NCBI GenBank assembly: GCA_022824465.1
Contig: JAJDZV010000004.1
Location: 620,001-684,000, forward strand
DNA length: 64,000 bases
Direction: 5' to 3'
Source: Anaerolineae bacterium
GTDB lineage: Bacteria; Chloroflexota; Anaerolineae; Aggregatilineales; Phototrophicaceae
The notes under the pieces were generated by a model. That model was not told the origin of the DNA, did no database searches, and worked only from the letters and a program-made list of their open reading frames with translations. The position numbers were made by a program, and so were the translations under genes. Positions 61,583-64,000 of this stretch are shown here, piece after piece; position 1 is the first letter of the stretch; each line of letters starts with the position of its first letter.

Positions 61583-62593
61583 ATGGATAAACCAGGACTT
61601 GGCAGGGCGATACCGGCGCTAATCGTGGGATTCATCGCGTCGCTCGCCTTCGTCTATGCCGTGCGGTCCTGGCAGCAGATGGACCCGATCTGGATGAATG
61701 CGGGCTCCAGCGAGGGCGCGCAGGTCGGCTTGGTCTTGGCCGCCTTCGTCTGCATGGGCGCCTTCATGTGGGGCGTCGGCGCCTTTGACCCTACGATGAG
61801 CGAACACGGCGAGAACGCGGATGAGCACGAAGACGAAGAACCTGAAAAGGACTTTGCGCTCAACACGAGCGGATCCGTTTTCCGCGCCGGCAATTGGCTC
61901 TGGGACGCTGCCTGGAGCATCATTAACGATACGCCAAAACCATGGCGCTTTCCCTATCTGAATGTGAGTATTTTTCTGGTCAATTGGGTCGTCAATGTCG
62001 TTTGGTTTTTAATCTGGTTTCCGCTCCTATTTGGCGCATGGCGCATCCTGCTCATCACCGTGGCGGGCATACCTGGCACGCTTGGCGTATTGCTGATGAC
62101 CTTGTCTTGCCTGTGGCAGGTGATCGCCTTCTACGCCGGGCAGCTTTTCCTCGTGCTGACGATCGCCGTGATCGTGACCATCGCGCTGTTTGCATTCGCG
62201 CTGCTGCCGCACGGATTGGGACTGCAAATCGCCACGGAACCGAACGCCGACTTCTTCGCCAACGGCTTCGGCGACTTCATAATCCCGATTCAGGATATTT
62301 TGGGATTGGTCTTGCCGCCGGATGATTTTGCCAACCAGACGATTGCAGGCACGAGCCAGTTTACCGTGCTTCTGGGCTTCATCCTGATCATGTTTGTTTC
62401 GTTGGCGCTAGCGGCGGGCGGCATCGCTTTATTCTTCTACCTGGCGAATCGCGGCGTGCGCGAGGCGAATGAATTCGACCCGACTGATGGGGAGAGGACG
62501 CAGATCCTGCCGATCCGCGAGGCGGGCAAGATCGCCGGCGGCGTCGTAAATGTCATCCGCGCCATTCCGCGCGCTATCGGTTATCAGAAATAG
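61583..62593 (+). CDS. Uncharacterised membrane protein of the oxidase operon
   Basis: A 336-residue protein I do not recognise. It has two helices near the N-terminus (LIVGFIASLAFVYAVRSW, VGLVLAAFVCMGAFMWGVGA), an acidic and His-containing loop (HGENADEHEDEEPEKDF), about four more helices in the middle (LVNWVVNVVWFLIWFPLLFG, ILLITVAGIPGTLGVLLMTL, FLVLTIAVIVTIALFAFALL) and one late helix (FILIMFVSLALAAGGIALFF). GGGAG precedes the ATG. It sits between the two subunit III-type genes and is clearly part of the operon. The His/Asp/Glu-rich loop might bind copper, but that is only a guess. Confidence 0.75.
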   Translation: MDKPGLGRAIPALIVGFIASLAFVYAVRSWQQMDPIWMNAGSSEGAQVGLVLAAFVCMGAFMWGVGAFDPTMSEHGENADEHEDEEPEKDFALNTSGSVFRAGNWLWDAAWSIINDTPKPWRFPYLNVSIFLVNWVVNVVWFLIWFPLLFGAWRILLITVAGIPGTLGVLLMTLSCLWQVIAFYAGQLFLVLTIAVIVTIALFAFALLPHGLGLQIATEPNADFFANGFGDFIIPIQDILGLVLPPDDFANQTIAGTSQFTVLLGFILIMFVSLALAAGGIALFFYLANRGVREANEFDPTDGERTQILPIREAGKIAGGVVNVIRAIPRAIGYQK

Positions 62594-62608
62594 AACGAGA
62601 GAACTGGC

Positions 62609-63241
62609 ATGGCAGAACTGACAGCCAATCAGCTTCATGCGGTCGCCCATGACGATCACGGGCATCTCAGCGAAGAAGAGCAGAATGACAATTTGAAGCT
62701 GGGCGTTTGGCTCTATTTGGCTTCCGAAATCGTCATCTTCTCCATTATGATCGTTGGCTACATCATTCTCCGCATCAATGAACCGGCGGTGGTAGAGCAA
62801 GCGCACGAGCAACTTGGAGTCGGCCTGGTCACGGCCAATACCTTCGTCTTGCTGGCCAGCAGCTATTTCATGGTGATGGGTTTGCGCGCGATGCAGCAGG
62901 GCAATCGCGCCGGGATGCTGCGCTGGATTGGGGCGACCGCGCTGGGCGGCGCTGTATTTCTAATCGGGCAATACATCGAATACAGCGAGTTGGCGCATCT
63001 GGGCATCATTCTCGGCTACACCGAGTCGCAATGGAGCACCTTGGGCATGCGTTTCTACGCGCCAACCTTCTTCCATGGCGCCCACGTGTTTGTCGGCGTC
63101 ATCTGGGCGTTGGAAGTGCTGCGGCGCGGCGCCAAGGGACGCTACGATCACAACCCCATCGGCATCGAGATGTTCGGCTTGTATTGGCACTTTGTCGATG
63201 TGGTCTGGATAATGCTGTTTACGCTAATTTACCTGGTATAG
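62609..63241 (+). CDS. Cytochrome c oxidase subunit III
   Basis: A 210-residue subunit III with five helices, the short bacterial form. Hallmarks are LGVWLYLASEIVIFSIMIVG, the conserved glutamate of that helix, NTFVLLASSYFMVMGLRAM, FHGAHVFVGVIWALEVLRRG and the ending YWHFVDVVWIMLFTLIYLV. It stabilises the oxidase and supports proton uptake. A His/Asp-rich N-terminus (AVAHDDHGHLSEEE) precedes the first helix. The gene follows the uncharacterised membrane protein by 15 bases and precedes subunit IV by 9 bases. Confidence 0.94.
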   Translation: MAELTANQLHAVAHDDHGHLSEEEQNDNLKLGVWLYLASEIVIFSIMIVGYIILRINEPAVVEQAHEQLGVGLVTANTFVLLASSYFMVMGLRAMQQGNRAGMLRWIGATALGGAVFLIGQYIEYSELAHLGIILGYTESQWSTLGMRFYAPTFFHGAHVFVGVIWALEVLRRGAKGRYDHNPIGIEMFGLYWHFVDVVWIMLFTLIYLV

Positions 63242-63250
63242 GAGCGCGAG

Positions 63251-63628
63251 ATGGCTGAGGCGACCCATCACGAGGGACATCATAGCAATACTGTACACCT
63301 GCTACGGCGCGAAATCACGGTCGAAGGCGGCATCTACACGGTCGTCTTTGCCGCCTTGGCCGTGCTGACCGTCATCGAAGTCCTCAGCGCCGAATTCCTC
63401 AAAGGCGCCATCCACGATATACCCAGCGCTGCCGCGACCCTGCAAGCCATCAAAGCGATAATCCTGCTGGGTATCGCCATCATCAAGTCAAGCCTGGTGA
63501 TCTGGTTCTACATGCACCTGCGCGAAGAGAAACCCCTGATCGCCATCGTCATCCTGCTGCCTCTGCTGATCGCCACCCAGTCAATCATGTACCTGCTGGC
63601 GATCCCGCCCCTCGGCTACAGCGTCTGA
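63251..63628 (+). CDS. Cytochrome c oxidase subunit IV (prokaryotic type)
   Basis: A 125-residue protein with a His-rich N-terminus (EATHHEGHHSNTVH) and three helices: YTVVFAALAVLTVIEVLSAE, LQAIKAIILLGIAIIKSSLV and IAIVILLPLLIATQSIMYLL. The middle helix with IIKSSLVIWFYMHLREEKP is the typical signature of prokaryotic subunit IV (COX4_pro). It is the last gene of the oxidase operon. GGAG precedes the ATG. Confidence 0.9.
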   Translation: MAEATHHEGHHSNTVHLLRREITVEGGIYTVVFAALAVLTVIEVLSAEFLKGAIHDIPSAAATLQAIKAIILLGIAIIKSSLVIWFYMHLREEKPLIAIVILLPLLIATQSIMYLLAIPPLGYSV

Positions 63629-63672
63629 GCAACCCCTGCTCGACTCGCCCGCAACCGACACAGGCGCGAGTG

Positions 63673-63681
63673 TGTTATAAT
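63673..63681 (+). promoter_or_regulatory. Extended -10 promoter of the Uma2-family gene
   Basis: TGTTATAAT gives a perfect extended -10 (TATAAT at 63676-63681). The ATG of the next gene lies 33 bases downstream. No -35 is evident. Confidence 0.55.
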
Positions 63682-63714
63682 TGAGCGACAGCTCAAGCTA
63701 CAGGCAGAACCAAA

Positions 63715-64000
63715 ATGGCCATCCAGGAAAAGCTGTACACGGTGGACGATCTGTGGGCGATGGAGAGCGATCCCGCCTTCGAGAATCGTTACTTTTATCT
63801 GATTGATGGAAGACTGTTCGAGGATGCGATGCCCGGCAGAATTCACGGACGCCTGGCAATAAAAATCGGGCGCTACTTAGACGAATACGCAGAGACGCAT
63901 AACCTGGGCGAAGCAACTGTGGAGGTAGGATTCCACCCGCACGAATCGCGTTATACCGCTATGTTGCCCGATGTCGCGTTCCAACGATTTGAAAACCTGC
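63715..64000 (+). CDS. Uma2 family endonuclease-like protein, partial (3' end beyond right edge)
   Basis: The first 95 residues of a Uma2 (DUF820) protein. The typical start KLYTVDDLWAMESDPAFENR is followed by the family pattern YFYLIDGRLFEDAMPGRIHG, LAIKIGRYLDEYAE and VEVGFHPHES, then MLPDVAFQ. Uma2 proteins have a PD-(D/E)xK nuclease-like fold and are multiplied in cyanobacteria and Chloroflexota, with unknown biological function. Here the acidic residue after the IDG segment and the Asp of LPDVAF are placed as in the family's proposed active site. The gene runs off the window, so completeness cannot be judged. Confidence 0.85.
   Translation, partial: MAIQEKLYTVDDLWAMESDPAFENRYFYLIDGRLFEDAMPGRIHGRLAIKIGRYLDEYAETHNLGEATVEVGFHPHESRYTAMLPDVAFQRFENL

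Overview
The window looks like chromosomal DNA of a bacterium of the phylum Chloroflexota, probably near Anaerolineae or Caldilineae. This is inferred from gene content, not from a marker tree. Supporting signs are a heme-copper oxidase cluster with an A2-type subunit I and a cytochrome c-fused subunit II, a bacterial Elp3 of the kind known from Dehalococcoides, two ClpC-type unfoldases, a four-domain S1 protein, a DUF6391 protein, a helix-turn-helix/citrate synthase-like fusion, a Uma2 protein, and groESL under a CIRCE operator. Most of the DNA is GC-rich. Visibly AT-richer patches lie at about 5.5-7.4 kb, 30.9-31.4 kb, 42.3-43.1 kb and 49.3-50.0 kb and suggest acquired DNA. I see no rRNA, tRNA, CRISPR array, transposase or prophage.

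Layout. 0-5.5 kb: a partial cupin gene, a methyltransferase and a FolC-like ligase on the minus strand, then a flippase and a GT4 glycosyltransferase. 5.5-7.2 kb: an XRE/ImmA-IrrE metallopeptidase protein overlapping a MazF/PemK toxin. 7.4-14.7 kb: two ClpC-type AAA+ unfoldases flanking an S1-domain protein. 14.8-18.3 kb: two small coiled-coil proteins and groESL with promoter, CIRCE and terminator. 18.4-25.7 kb: a minus-strand run with a PBP1-like protein whose catalytic motifs are degenerate, translationally coupled to two paralogous GT-C-like membrane proteins, plus a helix-hairpin-helix membrane protein. 25.8-41.9 kb: mostly metabolic genes (GH13, VOC, M20 amidohydrolase, nitrilase, Elp3, DDAH, beta-propeller, bactofilin-like protein, citrate synthase-like regulator, KDPG aldolase, CobS/CobU). 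41.9-45.3 kb: DUF6391, holA and a Mrr-like nuclease locus with an inactive-looking paralogue. 45.5-57.3 kb: a dual-specificity phosphatase, a YdjC deacetylase, MutS2, a methyltransferase, two tandem PMT-like glycosyltransferases and a lipoprotein class B PBP. 57.5-63.6 kb: the cytochrome oxidase operon, and finally a partial Uma2 gene.

The most interesting theme is pseudoenzymes. Three proteins keep a recognisable enzyme fold but have lost the residues needed for catalysis: the PBP1-like protein (SxxK, SxN and KTG all altered), the HTH-citrate synthase (catalytic His, His and Asp replaced by Gln, Asn and Glu) and the second Mrr protein (QxK changed to RxI). Each sits beside genes that suggest a regulatory or scaffolding role. 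The strongest candidate for an unusual system is the XRE/ImmA/MazF pair, in which the peptidase protein ends in an acidic tail resembling a MazE-type toxin-binding segment. Several gene pairs overlap by 4-22 bases, implying translational coupling.
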